From Burkholderiales bacterium (GTDB taxonomy: Bacteria; Pseudomonadota; Gammaproteobacteria; Burkholderiales; Burkholderiaceae_C), in assembly GCA_029268225.1 (NCBI GenBank), contig JAJUGJ010000001.1, forward strand, positions 237,434 through 301,433: a stretch of DNA of 64,000 nucleotides, written 5' to 3'. Under the pieces are notes generated by a model that saw nothing but the letters and a program-made list of their open reading frames with translations, was not told the DNA's origin and made no database searches. How positions within the stretch are numbered: position 1 is the stretch's first letter; each line of letters opens with the position of its first letter. Positions 43,910 to 53,332 of this stretch are shown piece by piece. The position numbers were made by a program, and so were the translations under genes.

Positions 43910-46900
43910 TCAGGGCCGCCAGTTGGCAATGAAGGCTTCCAGATCGGCCACATCCAGCGGACGGCTGAACAGGTAGCCCTGGTGGGCGTGGCACCCCTAT
44001 TCGCGCAGGAAGGCGCACTGTGCCTCGGTTTCCACGCCTTCGGCGATGACGCTCAGGCCCAGACTCTCGGCCAGCACGATCACGGTGCGGGCAATCGCCG
44101 CATCGTTCGGGTCGTCCAGGATGTCACGCACAAAGCCCTGGTCGATCTTGAGCTGATCGAGTGGCAAACGTTTGAGATAGGCCAGCGAGGAGTAACCGGT
44201 GCCGAAATCGTCCAGCGAGAAACGCACGCCACGGGCCTTGAGCGCATCCATTTTGCGGATCACGCTCTCGACGTCGGTCACCAGCGAGCTTTCGGTCAAC
44301 TCCAGCTCCAGACGGGTCGGATTCGCACCGGTGCGGTCGAGAATCTGACACACATCGGCCACGAAGCGCTCTTGCAGGAACTGTCGTGCGCTCACGTTCA
44401 CCGCGATGCTCAAGCCGGCCGTGCCCGCATCCTCTGCCCAGCGCGCAAGCTGCACGCAGGCCGTCTCCATCACCCACCGCCCCAGCGGCACGATCAGGCC
44501 GTTTTGCTCGGCCACCGGGATGAAGGCGGCCGGTGACACCATGCCACGCTCTGGGTGACGCCAACGCACCAGGGCCTCCACGCCGATGATGCGACGGTCT
44601 GCCGAGACCTGAGGCTGGTACTGCAGGAAGAACTGCCCCTTCTCCAGGGCGCCCCACAGCCCGGCATCCAGCTCTGCACGGGCATGGATGTCGGCCTGCA
44701 TCTGCGGGTCGAAGAAACACAGCTGGTTGCGCCCGGCCTGCTTGGCCTGTGCCATCGCCAGGTCTGCCCGCTTCAGCGGCTCATCCACGCGCTCGGCCGG
44801 GTTGTCGCCAAACAAGGTGATGCCGACACTGGCCGAGCAACGGTGCGCCGAACTGCCGAGCTGGAAAGATCGGTGCAAGGCCTGCAGGATCTTGGTGCCC
44901 ACCACTTCGGCACGACGAGCGGCCTCCATGTCTTCCTCGCTCAAGGCCTCCAGCATCACCACGAACTCATCGCTGCCCAGGCGGGCCACGGTGTCTTCCT
45001 CACGCACACAGCTCAGCAGAATCTGCGCCACCTGCTCCAACAACTGGTCGCCCTCCTGCTGCCCCACCGTGTCGTTGACCGCCTTGAAGTTGTCCAGGTC
45101 GATGCACAACAAGGCCCCTCGGCTCTTGTGACGCGCACACGAACGCAGCGCATGCTCCAGACGCTCCAGCAGCAGACGCCGATTGGGCAGTTGCGTCAGC
45201 GGGTCGAAGAAGGCGAGGCGTCGCACCTGCTCCTCCGACGACTTGCTCGACGTGATGTCAATGAACGTTGACACATAGTGCGTGACCCGCCCCTGCTCGT
45301 CCTTGACAGCACCGATCGAGATGGCTTCCGGATAGATCTCCCCGCTCTTGCGCCGGTTCCAGATCTCGCCTTGCCAAGACCCCGTGGCGTGCAGATCCGA
45401 CCACATGGCCGCGTAGAACGCCTCGTCGTGGCGCCCCGAACTGAACATGTGCGGCGTCTGGCCGATCACCTCCTCGGCCTCATAGCCGGTCACCTGGGTG
45501 AACGCCGGGTTGACGCGCAGAATGCGCTGCTGATCGTCGGTGATCAGCATCGCCACCTGAGAGTCGAAGGCCGTGGCTGCGATGCGCAGGCTTTCCGCCG
45601 CCTGCTTGCGCTCGGTGATGTCGCGGGCCGAACCAAAAATCACCGGCTGACCATGCAGATCGAGCGGAAAGGCCGTGATCTCGACCGCACGCTGCGTCCC
45701 GTCCCGATGGCGGTGTGTGGTTTCAAACGTGGTGACCGAGGAGGAGGCGCGCACACGCTCGATCAGCGCATGGATCTCGGACTCGGACAAGCTCCCATCC
45801 CATTGCGTGACGCTCATGCCGATGACTTCGCTGTGCGGCACCCCCAACATGCGACAGAAAGCGTCACTGGCCTCGATCACCCGGCCTTGCAAATCGACAA
45901 TGTGGATGCCGTCGCTCGCGTTCTGCAGCAGCACCTGGCTGCGACGGTGAGCCCGTTCGTTGGCACGGATCAGTCGCCACAGCAACCAGGCCGTGGCGCA
46001 GGTCACCAGCATGAAGAGCCCCGACAGGATCACGGCCTTGCGCACATCGTCACGCCACTGCCCGAGATAGTCTGCCTCGCCCAAGCCCACGACCACGAAA
46101 GCCGGCATCAAGGTCAACTTGCGGTACGCATTGATGCGGTTGATGCCATCGGCGGTCCGGGCACTGTAGAAGGTGGCCTGCGGGGCCCCAGAGGCGACGA
46201 TGTCGGTCAACTCCTGCGAGCCAGCCCGCACGCCCACCCGCCCCGCCGGCGCATCCAGCCGAGGCGCGCGGGCGATCAAGGCCTTGTCGGTGTCCCGCAT
46301 CAGCGCGATGCCGTGCCGTCCCAACTGCAAGCCAGACAACAGTGCTTCGAAATGCTGCACGGGCACGGCCGCCGTGACCATGCCCGCAAAACGCCCATCG
46401 GGATGGTTGTAGCGGCGCGAAAACACCGTGATCCAGGTGCCTGCAATGCGGCCATACAGCAGCTTGCTCGCACGCGTCTGGCCATCGTCCTGCTCACGGT
46501 GGGCACGGAAAAAGTCACGGTCGGCATAGCTCACCCGGGTGTCGGGCATCACGCCATGCCCCAGCAGCACCTGTCCCTGCGCATCAGACACGCGCAACTC
46601 GGCGATCTGCGACAGCCAGCTCTCGTGAAAGGCCAGCAGCGCCACCATATCGGGATCGTTCAGCGGCACCCGCTGGCGCAAGGCGCGCTCCAGTTGCAAC
46701 TCGATCTCGCGCAACGACTGGTCAATGCCACGGACCGAGGCGCTCACGCTCTGATCCAGCAACAAAGCCAGATTCTCGACCGTGGTACGCACCTCGGCCT
46801 CCTTGCGCGCCTTCGCCTCCCCCAAGGCCACCGTGAACAGCCCTGCGATGAACAGATTCAAAGCCATGACCGTCGCCACCAGGGCCAGGAAAATGGTCTT

Positions 46901-46915
46901 TTTTCTCTGTTGCAT
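43910..46915 (-). pseudogene. PAS-GGDEF-EAL c-di-GMP protein interrupted by an in-frame amber codon
   Basis: A membrane protein with an N-terminal helix (about 8-30), a periplasmic cache-like sensor (to about 290), a second helix, two PAS domains (about 325-565), a GGDEF domain and an EAL domain. The GGDEF site reads GSDEF. EAL residues are intact: EALVRW, NVSARQF, ELTES, DDFGTGYSS, EGVETEAQ. Translation stops at TAG 43999-43997 after AQCAFLRE, giving 972 residues. The frame then continues for 28 codons that encode the normal end of the domain (GCHAHQGYLFSRPLDV...) to a TGA at 43910. A single CAG-to-TAG change explains this. The shortened protein may still fold, but has lost the last helix. 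Confidence 0.85.
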
Positions 46916-47199
46916 GACAAAGGGGAACGTGAGCAGCAGTGCGAGTCAGGCGCGCAGAGGTGAACAAAAGGGGCAAAAACGCCGGGAGCCCTCATTCTGC
47001 CTTGGACTGTTCAACTCCCGCCCACACCGCATCCGTTGATGTGATCCACGCCACACTTGCGACGACCAGGCGGCCCTGGGCAACCCGGCACAGACGCGCC
47101 CGCGACGCCCCCCTTTCCGGATTGGCGCCATGTGTTTACGATGCGCCACCTCCGCCATGAAACTTTCGCCCCGGCCCTCAAGGGTCGAAAGTCCACCTG

Positions 47200-47436
47200 A
47201 TGAAAACCTACGACATCGAACTCCAGCGCCTGAAATCCGTCCGCCACCACAAAGGCCTGATCGAGCTGGGCGTCGAGGTGCTGGTGCAACCGCGCACAGC
47301 GCGCGATGAACAAGGGGTGACCAGCTGCCTGTCTCTGGAGGTGGACGACGCGCGCACCTTGCTGATCCTGCTCAAGCAGCAAATCGCCGAACTCGACAAG
47401 CTGCAACCGCGCAGCCGCCGCTCCGGACGCTGCTGA
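47200..47436 (+). CDS. Small conserved hypothetical protein
   Basis: A 78-residue soluble protein (MKTYDIELQRLKSVRHHKGLIELGVEVLVQ...) with an apparent beta-alpha pattern and a basic tail RSRRSGRC. It is not recognised. The 284-base gap before it (46916-47199) holds the promoter of the GGDEF-EAL gene and no other feature seen. Confidence 0.6.
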   Translation: MKTYDIELQRLKSVRHHKGLIELGVEVLVQPRTARDEQGVTSCLSLEVDDARTLLILLKQQIAELDKLQPRSRRSGRC

Positions 47437-47443
47437 CCGCCTC

Positions 47444-47467
47444 TTGTCCCTGGCATGACAGGGACAA
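47444..47467. other. Nine-base perfect inverted repeat between two small genes
   Basis: TTGTCCCTG and CAGGGACAA form a perfect stem with loop GCATGA in the 73-base gap between the 78-residue gene and the hemerythrin gene. No T-run follows, so a terminator is doubtful; a leader hairpin of the hemerythrin mRNA or an operator are alternatives. Confidence 0.4.
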
Positions 47468-47509
47468 AGCTTCGGCTCTATGCTTCAGAAGAATCTGCCT
47501 CAGACCACC

Positions 47510-47968
47510 ATGACCCACCCTGATGCCCCCGACACCTCCGACGCCATGCGTTGGAGCGACGCCTTCCTGCTGGGCTATGACCCGATGGACAAGCTCCACG
47601 AGGAGTTCGTCGACATCGTCGCCCGACTGCAGGCGGCCGACGATGGCTCCCTGCCCTCCTTGATGGACGAGTTGGCTCGCCACCTCCAGGAACACTTCGA
47701 CCTGGAGAACAAATGGATGGAAGAGACCGACTTCCCGCCCCGTGGGTGTCACATGGACGAACACGCGGCCGTCTTGAAGTCTGTGGCCGAGGTGCGTGAA
47801 GAGCTCACCGCCGGCAACACCGATCTGTGCCGCGATCTGGTTGCGCATCTGGCCGAGTGGTTCCCCGGCCACGCCGACCACCTGGACTCCGCGTTGGCGC
47901 ACTGGATGTCCAAGCGCCGGTTTGGTGGCAAGCCGGTGGTGCTGCGACGCGACGTGCCGCTGCGCTGA
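47510..47968 (+). CDS. Bacteriohemerythrin
   Basis: A 152-residue single-domain hemerythrin that binds O2 with a non-heme di-iron site. Iron ligands are visible in order: His in DKLHEEFVDI, HLQEHFDLENKWM (His and Glu), HMDEHAAVL and WFPGHADHLDS. ATG 47510 is the best start. It is the last gene of the chromosomal core before the lower-GC island. Confidence 0.88.
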   Translation: MTHPDAPDTSDAMRWSDAFLLGYDPMDKLHEEFVDIVARLQAADDGSLPSLMDELARHLQEHFDLENKWMEETDFPPRGCHMDEHAAVLKSVAEVREELTAGNTDLCRDLVAHLAEWFPGHADHLDSALAHWMSKRRFGGKPVVLRRDVPLR

Positions 47969-48041
47969 GGATCTGGCCGCCGCAGGCCAGATTGCAGGAC
48001 GAGTGCAGGGCTCACGCAGGTCATACCTATTGCGGCCAAAT

Positions 48042-48122
48042 AAAGTCGTAAACACCACTCGTTGTACGACAAGCAGTTACGTCACCCCTAAACAGGTCGA
48101 CTGCATGACAAAGTCGTAAACA
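48042..48122 (+). repeat. Two exact 13-base direct repeats, possible Tn7-type end
   Basis: AAAGTCGTAAACA occurs at 48042-48054 and again at 48110-48122. Between them, TGTACGACAAGCAGTTACG begins at 48063 with TGT, and its TACGAC is an inverted part of the same motif. Arrays of repeated transposase-binding sites behind a 5'-TGT are typical of Tn7-like ends, and the spot lies where core genes give way to island sequence. No matching end was found at the right side, so this stays tentative. The rest of 47969-48283 shows nothing recognisable. Confidence 0.4.
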
Positions 48123-48283
48123 AATCGGCTCCAGTGAGTCTAGCTGCTAGCAACGCCTTCTCGGGACTGCTGCCGTACCCGAAGCGCACCGATGCCGGCC
48201 GCCCCTGACCGCCAATCAACTTTGCGCGCGCATATCAAAACACCAGCGCTTGATCGAGCGGTCATCCCGCAGATGTGGCACCC

Positions 48284-48441
48284 AATCTTGAGTCACCCAT
48301 CGTGATCTTGTGGGGCTTGGACACCATCGACTTGTCACAGCGGAAGGAGCTGCTGTATGTCGGAATGAGCCGCGCAAAGTCGCTCTTGGTTATCGTGGGG
48401 CGATCAGCTACGTGCGCGGCGTTCAAGGATGCAACTGATTA
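48284..48441 (+). pseudogene. C-terminal remnant of an SF1 (UvrD/Rep-type) helicase
   Basis: Translation from about 48284 to the TAA at 48439-48441 reads NLESPIVILWGLDTIDLSQ, followed by KELLYVGMSRAKSLLVIVG and a short tail. This is helicase motif V/VI of UvrD-like SF1 enzymes (the ESP-VIL and LYVGMSRAK stretches). The frame is closed by TGA at 48251 and the rest of the roughly 600-residue enzyme is missing, so it is a truncated stub. It may record a defence-type helicase that once stood at this locus. Confidence 0.8.
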
Positions 48442-48535
48442 ATTGGCGGATGTGGATTCGCTCACATGGAGCGAGGCAGCGAACCTGATGGCGTCTTCAC
48501 CGACTGAACCGGCCCGGGGCGGTTCAGGGCTAGTT

Positions 48536-48551
48536 TTCGCGAGTTCGCGAA
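48536..48551. other. 16-base perfect palindrome between helicase stub and unknown gene
   Basis: TTCGCGAGTTCGCGAA reads as an inverted repeat with a two-base centre, one base before the end of the large unknown gene at 48553. It may act as a terminator stem for that gene, though no T-run follows. Confidence 0.35.
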
Positions 48552-48552
48552 G

Positions 48553-51330
48553 CTACCGCGTCTCCTTGCTTTTGCCCGTAGTGCGCCTGGCAGAGATCCG
48601 ACCAAGCATCGCTATCGCAGTGGCGGCTTGATTGCCCGAGTACGGAAGATGCCTCCTGATAATCATGGTTAGGTCATCGCGGCGCCATTCCTTTAGCTCG
48701 TTCTGTTGGCAAATGATCGAGAGCACGTGCTTAGAGTGAGAAATGGGTGCGTACTCTAGCAGTGTGCGCTGAACATGCTTCTCTCCGTCCTGCATTTCAC
48801 GTTGGGCCACATCAGGCCAGTCATGCCAAAGTGCAGAAGCTGCCCACGTGGAAAAGATGCCTGCGCGGAGAAGATTCAGTAGCTCAATTGGATCGCTGAT
48901 GGATTGAATCAGCGCGTTGGCCATTCGTTCATCTCTGGGTACCGATTCGTGCACGAGCATGAGCAATGATCTTCGGGTCTCTGGCGGCAAAAATACTCCG
49001 CCAGGGGACCACAAGCTCGCGACAAAGGGCTCCTGGCGACGCTCGAAAAGTTGCTCTGCGCTCAGGTTGCTCAACATCCAGATTCCGGGCTCTGTTTGCA
49101 GCAGTAAGTAGATGTTGAAACTTAGGCCCTCAATGTGGCCGAAGTCGATCATCGAATCGAGCAGGCGCTCAGCAGCTTCCTGAGCGGATTCAGGGAGGTT
49201 AATCTTTGCTCTCAAGCGTGACGCGAGCATGGCCGCCAATGATCTGCTACTCGCGTCGTTGAGAGCAGCTATGCGCCGCCACCAAGTCGGTTCGATGTCC
49301 CAGTCACCATTGGCGCCTTGGGCAATCAACTCTGGTAGCAAACACTCAAGGGGTTCAACGGGGGGGGGCGATGTCATGCGCACTACCAAATTCATCGCTG
49401 CGTCTTCGACAAGCCGGCCGATGCTTTGTGCTGCAAGATGACTTTCCTGAAGCTCAACTCCAAAGAGGTTCTGAATCGGTCCACTGTAGAACTGGTTTGA
49501 CCACAATGGAAAACACCATCTCCAGCTCGCCGGGAGCTTTCGCAGTTTGGCGGCAGATACGGCGCTCCACCCCCAGTGCGCAATGACCAGCCGTGTGTAC
49601 TCCGGGGAGCTTTGGGTTTGAGCGGTGCATCGAGAGAAGAAGTTGGGGCCAAAGTCAGCAACGCCGCGCGCAGACCTCAAGACCGCATGACACAGTTCAA
49701 TGAGGCCGTCAGGCACTCCCTCGGGATCAATGAGCTCACGGGCCAGACGGGTACCGGCCTCGATGTACAGCGCTTCCTTGAAGCCGATGAGGTTCAAATC
49801 GTCGCTTGACTGGCGCAAGACCTGCTCGTCGAGATCAAACAAGCGCGGTAGCTCCAGGCAACCTAGTGCCGCGTCAATCAAGGGACGTCTGCTCTCGTCA
49901 AAGCAGGCATCGGTCCAACTGACCGAGTCAAATGCAGAGCTTAGCTGCGAGGCTAGCCGGGTAACAACCAGGATGGAAACGTAGAGCGGCAACGCTACCT
50001 TCACCATTCCATCGCTTCCCCGCTTGAGTAGCGATGAGTCCACGATTGGTGGCGTGGCCGTCGACACCAAGGTGTTCAAAAAGTCCCTTGCTCTCCGATT
50101 GGCCTCCGTGTCACTCCTGGTGTTTGTCACGTGTCTGGCTGCTCGTATCAAATCTCCGGTTAATGGTTCCTTTGAGTAGGTGGCCCATGTCTCGGAAGCA
50201 GTTGGCGCAAGCCAGGGTGAATCAAGATCGCAAAAGTGCTGAAATGCCAGTGTCGTCAGTGCATCGACGTCAGCGCGTGACATACCGAGGCTCTGTTGAG
50301 CCAGTCGACGAAGAATCGCACCCTCTAGCTTCGGATGTGAACCTTCGCCCGCAGATGATGCCGAGTAACATGCCAGTTTGTAGATGTCCGCGCAGGAGAT
50401 CGGCAGGAACGGTGCGAGGGTTGCGACCCAGTTTCGGGCGCTGTTCAGTGTCGTTCTGGATGCTTGTGTCTGAGACAGTCTGGACTCGATCCAGGATATG
50501 AGGCGGTCATGCCAGTCACGGCATGGCTTAAGGGTTCTGTAACTGATGCTGCTTGCCATGCTGCGATGGGCGGCTTTGTGCACACGGCTGTCGATTGGAT
50601 CAAGCGTGCGCGCCTCCCATGAAGGAAGTGCTTCTCGCGTTGTGCCCGGCAGGGGAAAGTCACACAGCACGAGCCATCGGGTCCCAGGACTCTTTCTCGC
50701 GAGCACTTGAAAATCGCAATCCGATTGCCATTCGTCAACCCGGATGATGAGCGGCATATCGTTTGATGCGACTTTCTGAATATCGGTAAGTGCCGTCACG
50801 TGAATGGCCTTGACGACGCTTCGTTGCAGGACAACCTCCCAATAGAGATTCAGCCCAAAGCCTTTGGGGAACGAGAGCCATGTGATCTCTTCGAACGCAT
50901 GCCGGTCTAGCTTCTCGGGTCTGGCTCGATTCAACCAGGGGGACAAGATTTGCGCGACATCAACTCTATTGGGCTCATCCTCAGTACACAGTAACTCCGC
51001 CGGCAACTCCGCGCCGCCATCAAACGGGCGAAGGCCGGGGAAGTGTAGCCAGCTGTGTTGGCTGGGGGGGCGGTCTGTGTCGAGGCCGAAGTCTTCTACA
51101 GGGATCCCCGTGATCGCGCACAGGGTGTCCAGTAAGTCAGGTCGATTTCTCCACCAGGTTCTCCCCGCTTTCGCCCGCTTATCCAGAGAGCTGATCTTGG
51201 CAGAGAGAGAGCGGTACTTCAGTGACGCTGTGAGATCAAGATGGTGATTGAGTATTGCCTTCGCAAGAGCGTCTTGAGATGAGATGCCCTTGTTGTTGCT
51301 GCCCAGCCAGCTGCGTATTTGTTCAGTCAT
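48553..51330 (-). CDS. Large unknown island protein (about 925 residues)
   Basis: Not recognised. From ATG 51330 (MTEQIRSWLG) the protein has 925 residues, no signal peptide and no convincing membrane helix. The first ~85 residues (SLSAKISSLDKRAKAGRTWWRNRPDLLDTLCAITGI) look like a small helical, possibly DNA-binding module. The long remainder is mainly helical, rich in Trp and Arg, with no P-loop, no nuclease motif and no zinc site that I can see. It is transcribed away from the beta-CASP gene across a 111-base promoter region with palindromic TGCAT elements. A two-gene module with the nuclease, possibly defensive, is inference. Confidence 0.75.
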   Translation of the reverse strand: MTEQIRSWLGSNNKGISSQDALAKAILNHHLDLTASLKYRSLSAKISSLDKRAKAGRTWWRNRPDLLDTLCAITGIPVEDFGLDTDRPPSQHSWLHFPGLRPFDGGAELPAELLCTEDEPNRVDVAQILSPWLNRARPEKLDRHAFEEITWLSFPKGFGLNLYWEVVLQRSVVKAIHVTALTDIQKVASNDMPLIIRVDEWQSDCDFQVLARKSPGTRWLVLCDFPLPGTTREALPSWEARTLDPIDSRVHKAAHRSMASSISYRTLKPCRDWHDRLISWIESRLSQTQASRTTLNSARNWVATLAPFLPISCADIYKLACYSASSAGEGSHPKLEGAILRRLAQQSLGMSRADVDALTTLAFQHFCDLDSPWLAPTASETWATYSKEPLTGDLIRAARHVTNTRSDTEANRRARDFLNTLVSTATPPIVDSSLLKRGSDGMVKVALPLYVSILVVTRLASQLSSAFDSVSWTDACFDESRRPLIDAALGCLELPRLFDLDEQVLRQSSDDLNLIGFKEALYIEAGTRLARELIDPEGVPDGLIELCHAVLRSARGVADFGPNFFSRCTAQTQSSPEYTRLVIAHWGWSAVSAAKLRKLPASWRWCFPLWSNQFYSGPIQNLFGVELQESHLAAQSIGRLVEDAAMNLVVRMTSPPPVEPLECLLPELIAQGANGDWDIEPTWWRRIAALNDASSRSLAAMLASRLRAKINLPESAQEAAERLLDSMIDFGHIEGLSFNIYLLLQTEPGIWMLSNLSAEQLFERRQEPFVASLWSPGGVFLPPETRRSLLMLVHESVPRDERMANALIQSISDPIELLNLLRAGIFSTWAASALWHDWPDVAQREMQDGEKHVQRTLLEYAPISHSKHVLSIICQQNELKEWRRDDLTMIIRRHLPYSGNQAATAIAMLGRISARRTTGKSKETR

Positions 51331-51343
51331 TGCATTCAATGCA
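51331..51343. promoter_or_regulatory. Palindromic TGCAT operator-like site in a divergent promoter
   Basis: TGCATTCAATGCA is a perfect palindrome around one base, directly in front of the large unknown gene's ATG. A second TGCAT...ATGCA pair follows at about 51353-51373. The position between divergent genes suggests repressor binding that would control at least the unknown gene. Confidence 0.45.
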
Positions 51344-51441
51344 TCGGAGATTGCATCACTATATGTCGATGCACAACACGTTGCAAATGCGGGTGCGCGG
51401 CCATATCGTGACTGCCAGATCAACACATCACTGGAGCAACG

Positions 51442-53169
51442 ATGAAAGCAATGTTTGTAGGCCCCCTCGGCAAGGTAACCGGCTCATGTACCTGGCTGTT
51501 TGATGAGCGCAAGGGCTGGAACCTTCTTGTTGACTGCGGTATGCAGCAAGGTGAGCGGACAGAGCAAGAGTGGAATGCGGGGCATTGGCCGTTTGACCCG
51601 GCCAAGCTGAAGCTGGTCGTTTTGACTCACGCGCACCTCGACCATTGCGGACTAATCCCATTGCTTTACAAGCGGGGGTTCAAGGGGTCGGTGTATTGCA
51701 GTAAGGAGACCGCTCAGCTCGCAACAATTCAGTTGAAAGACGCGATCAAGATCTCGGATCTTGGGTACACAGCGGCCGACGTGGACAAAATCAAGTGGCA
51801 CGAACCAGGGAAGGGAGGCTTCTTTGGCAGGTTCCATCCTGTTGATGACGATCTCTTTCTGCGATTCTTCCGTGCAGGTCACGTGATCGGTGCTGTTTCC
51901 GTTGCGGTCTATTGGGGTCCAAAGGACGATCAGCGCAGCATCAACTTCTCCGGTGACGTAGGGCCCGACACAGAGGACGCCGAGAACCTGCCTTGGTTGC
52001 GTCATCGCATGGGTGTTGGCAGTTGCGATTTTGCTGTCCTTGAATCGACCTATGGCGACAAGGTCCGTGATGCAGAAGCTATGTCTGCGATGCAGCGTCG
52101 CGCACGCCTGAAATCACTTCTGGATCAGACCGTCGATCAAAACGGTGCCCTTGTATTGCCTGCATTTTCTCTAGGAAGAACCCAGGACGTTCTGTTCGAT
52201 CTTCATCAGATCGTGGCGGAGAGCGATGGTCGTTTCGATGAGGTCAAGTTCCTCATGGATTCGCCATCAGCTCGCAAGATGCACGTACCAATGGTCGAAG
52301 GATTCATGCGGACTGAGAACAACGGTCTGTCGCATGGGAAAGTTCGCCCATGCTGGCTGGGGAAGCAGTTCTTCCGTGCCTTTGGTCTGAATGATAAGGA
52401 TCCGGATCATTGCAGCTACGCGGACCAACTTTGTCGTTCAACACTGCTAGGTGAGCCTCTGGCCTGGCCGGCTGGCAGGCCTAAACCTGGCAATGCGCTA
52501 TCGCAAGCGTGGCGAAGTGTCTTCACGTTGGTGCGCGACCGCGACCAAACTGCCAAGCAGATCGTCGGCAAGCCCACAGTGTTGCTCATGAGCTCAGGAA
52601 TGTGCGACGGTGGCCCGGCGGCCTATTGGCTACCGCGCTTATTGGGCCTGAGGTCAACCACAGTGGCAACCACAGGCTATGCGTCATCGAGCAGCGTTGC
52701 GGGGCGGTTGATGAATGTTGCTACCTTGCCTCCTAGCGAGCGTGGTCGACTCAGCGGCGAACTGATTTGGGAAGCCCCTGGATCAAAACATGACGATGCC
52801 CACTATCCGATTAAGCAGATTGAGGCACACATCACAGCGCTCTCCGGGTACTCTGCTCACGCGGATCAAACGGGGCTTGTCGACTGGGCTTTCTCCGAGC
52901 ACAAAGGTGACCTCTACGTAGCCGGTAAAACCATCTTCATCCAGCACGGGGAGGATCGTGCGCGAAAGGCGCTGGCCGTTGCTCTGAAAGAGCGTGCCAT
53001 GCAACATGGTATCGATGTGCTGCCTGTTGTTATGCCCGAGGAGTTGGACGACGTGTACGACTTAGATTGCCACGGGCAGTTGATGACCAACGACAGGCGG
53101 GCCGCTGAGCTTCAAGCGCAGATCGAATTGCTGAATGCCCAGCTCAGAAAGATGCAAAAGGCTGCGTGA
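51442..53169 (+). CDS. Beta-CASP metallo-beta-lactamase nuclease
   Basis: A 575-residue protein of the CPSF73/RNase J-related MBL group. MBL motifs are complete: THAHLDHCGLIPLL (motif 2), GHVIGAVSV (motif 3), SGDVG (motif 4). The beta-CASP part has ESTYGD (A), LMSSGMCDGGPAAYW (B region) and SGYSAHADQ (motif C/MBL closing). A final coiled coil (ELQAQIELLNAQLRKMQ) ends the protein. Family members are RNA endo- or exonucleases. It is divergently paired with the large unknown gene. Confidence 0.9.
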   Translation: MKAMFVGPLGKVTGSCTWLFDERKGWNLLVDCGMQQGERTEQEWNAGHWPFDPAKLKLVVLTHAHLDHCGLIPLLYKRGFKGSVYCSKETAQLATIQLKDAIKISDLGYTAADVDKIKWHEPGKGGFFGRFHPVDDDLFLRFFRAGHVIGAVSVAVYWGPKDDQRSINFSGDVGPDTEDAENLPWLRHRMGVGSCDFAVLESTYGDKVRDAEAMSAMQRRARLKSLLDQTVDQNGALVLPAFSLGRTQDVLFDLHQIVAESDGRFDEVKFLMDSPSARKMHVPMVEGFMRTENNGLSHGKVRPCWLGKQFFRAFGLNDKDPDHCSYADQLCRSTLLGEPLAWPAGRPKPGNALSQAWRSVFTLVRDRDQTAKQIVGKPTVLLMSSGMCDGGPAAYWLPRLLGLRSTTVATTGYASSSSVAGRLMNVATLPPSERGRLSGELIWEAPGSKHDDAHYPIKQIEAHITALSGYSAHADQTGLVDWAFSEHKGDLYVAGKTIFIQHGEDRARKALAVALKERAMQHGIDVLPVVMPEELDDVYDLDCHGQLMTNDRRAAELQAQIELLNAQLRKMQKAA

Positions 53170-53332
53170 CTCATATAGCCCATACCGAGGATTTTTACTT
53201 TGCCGAAGCGCGCCGCCGCCGGTCCGTGATTGATCTGGAAGAGCTTTGAGCGGTCTGACACTCCTCATCAAACTAGGGGTTGCGAGGCAGCGTGTGCGCG
53301 TCCCACAATGCGCTCGACTATTGGAGGCTCTC

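Noticed and set aside
48042..48122. Tn7 attachment site next to glmS
   Set aside because: No glmS is present; the neighbouring core gene is a hemerythrin, so a classical attTn7 site is not supported.
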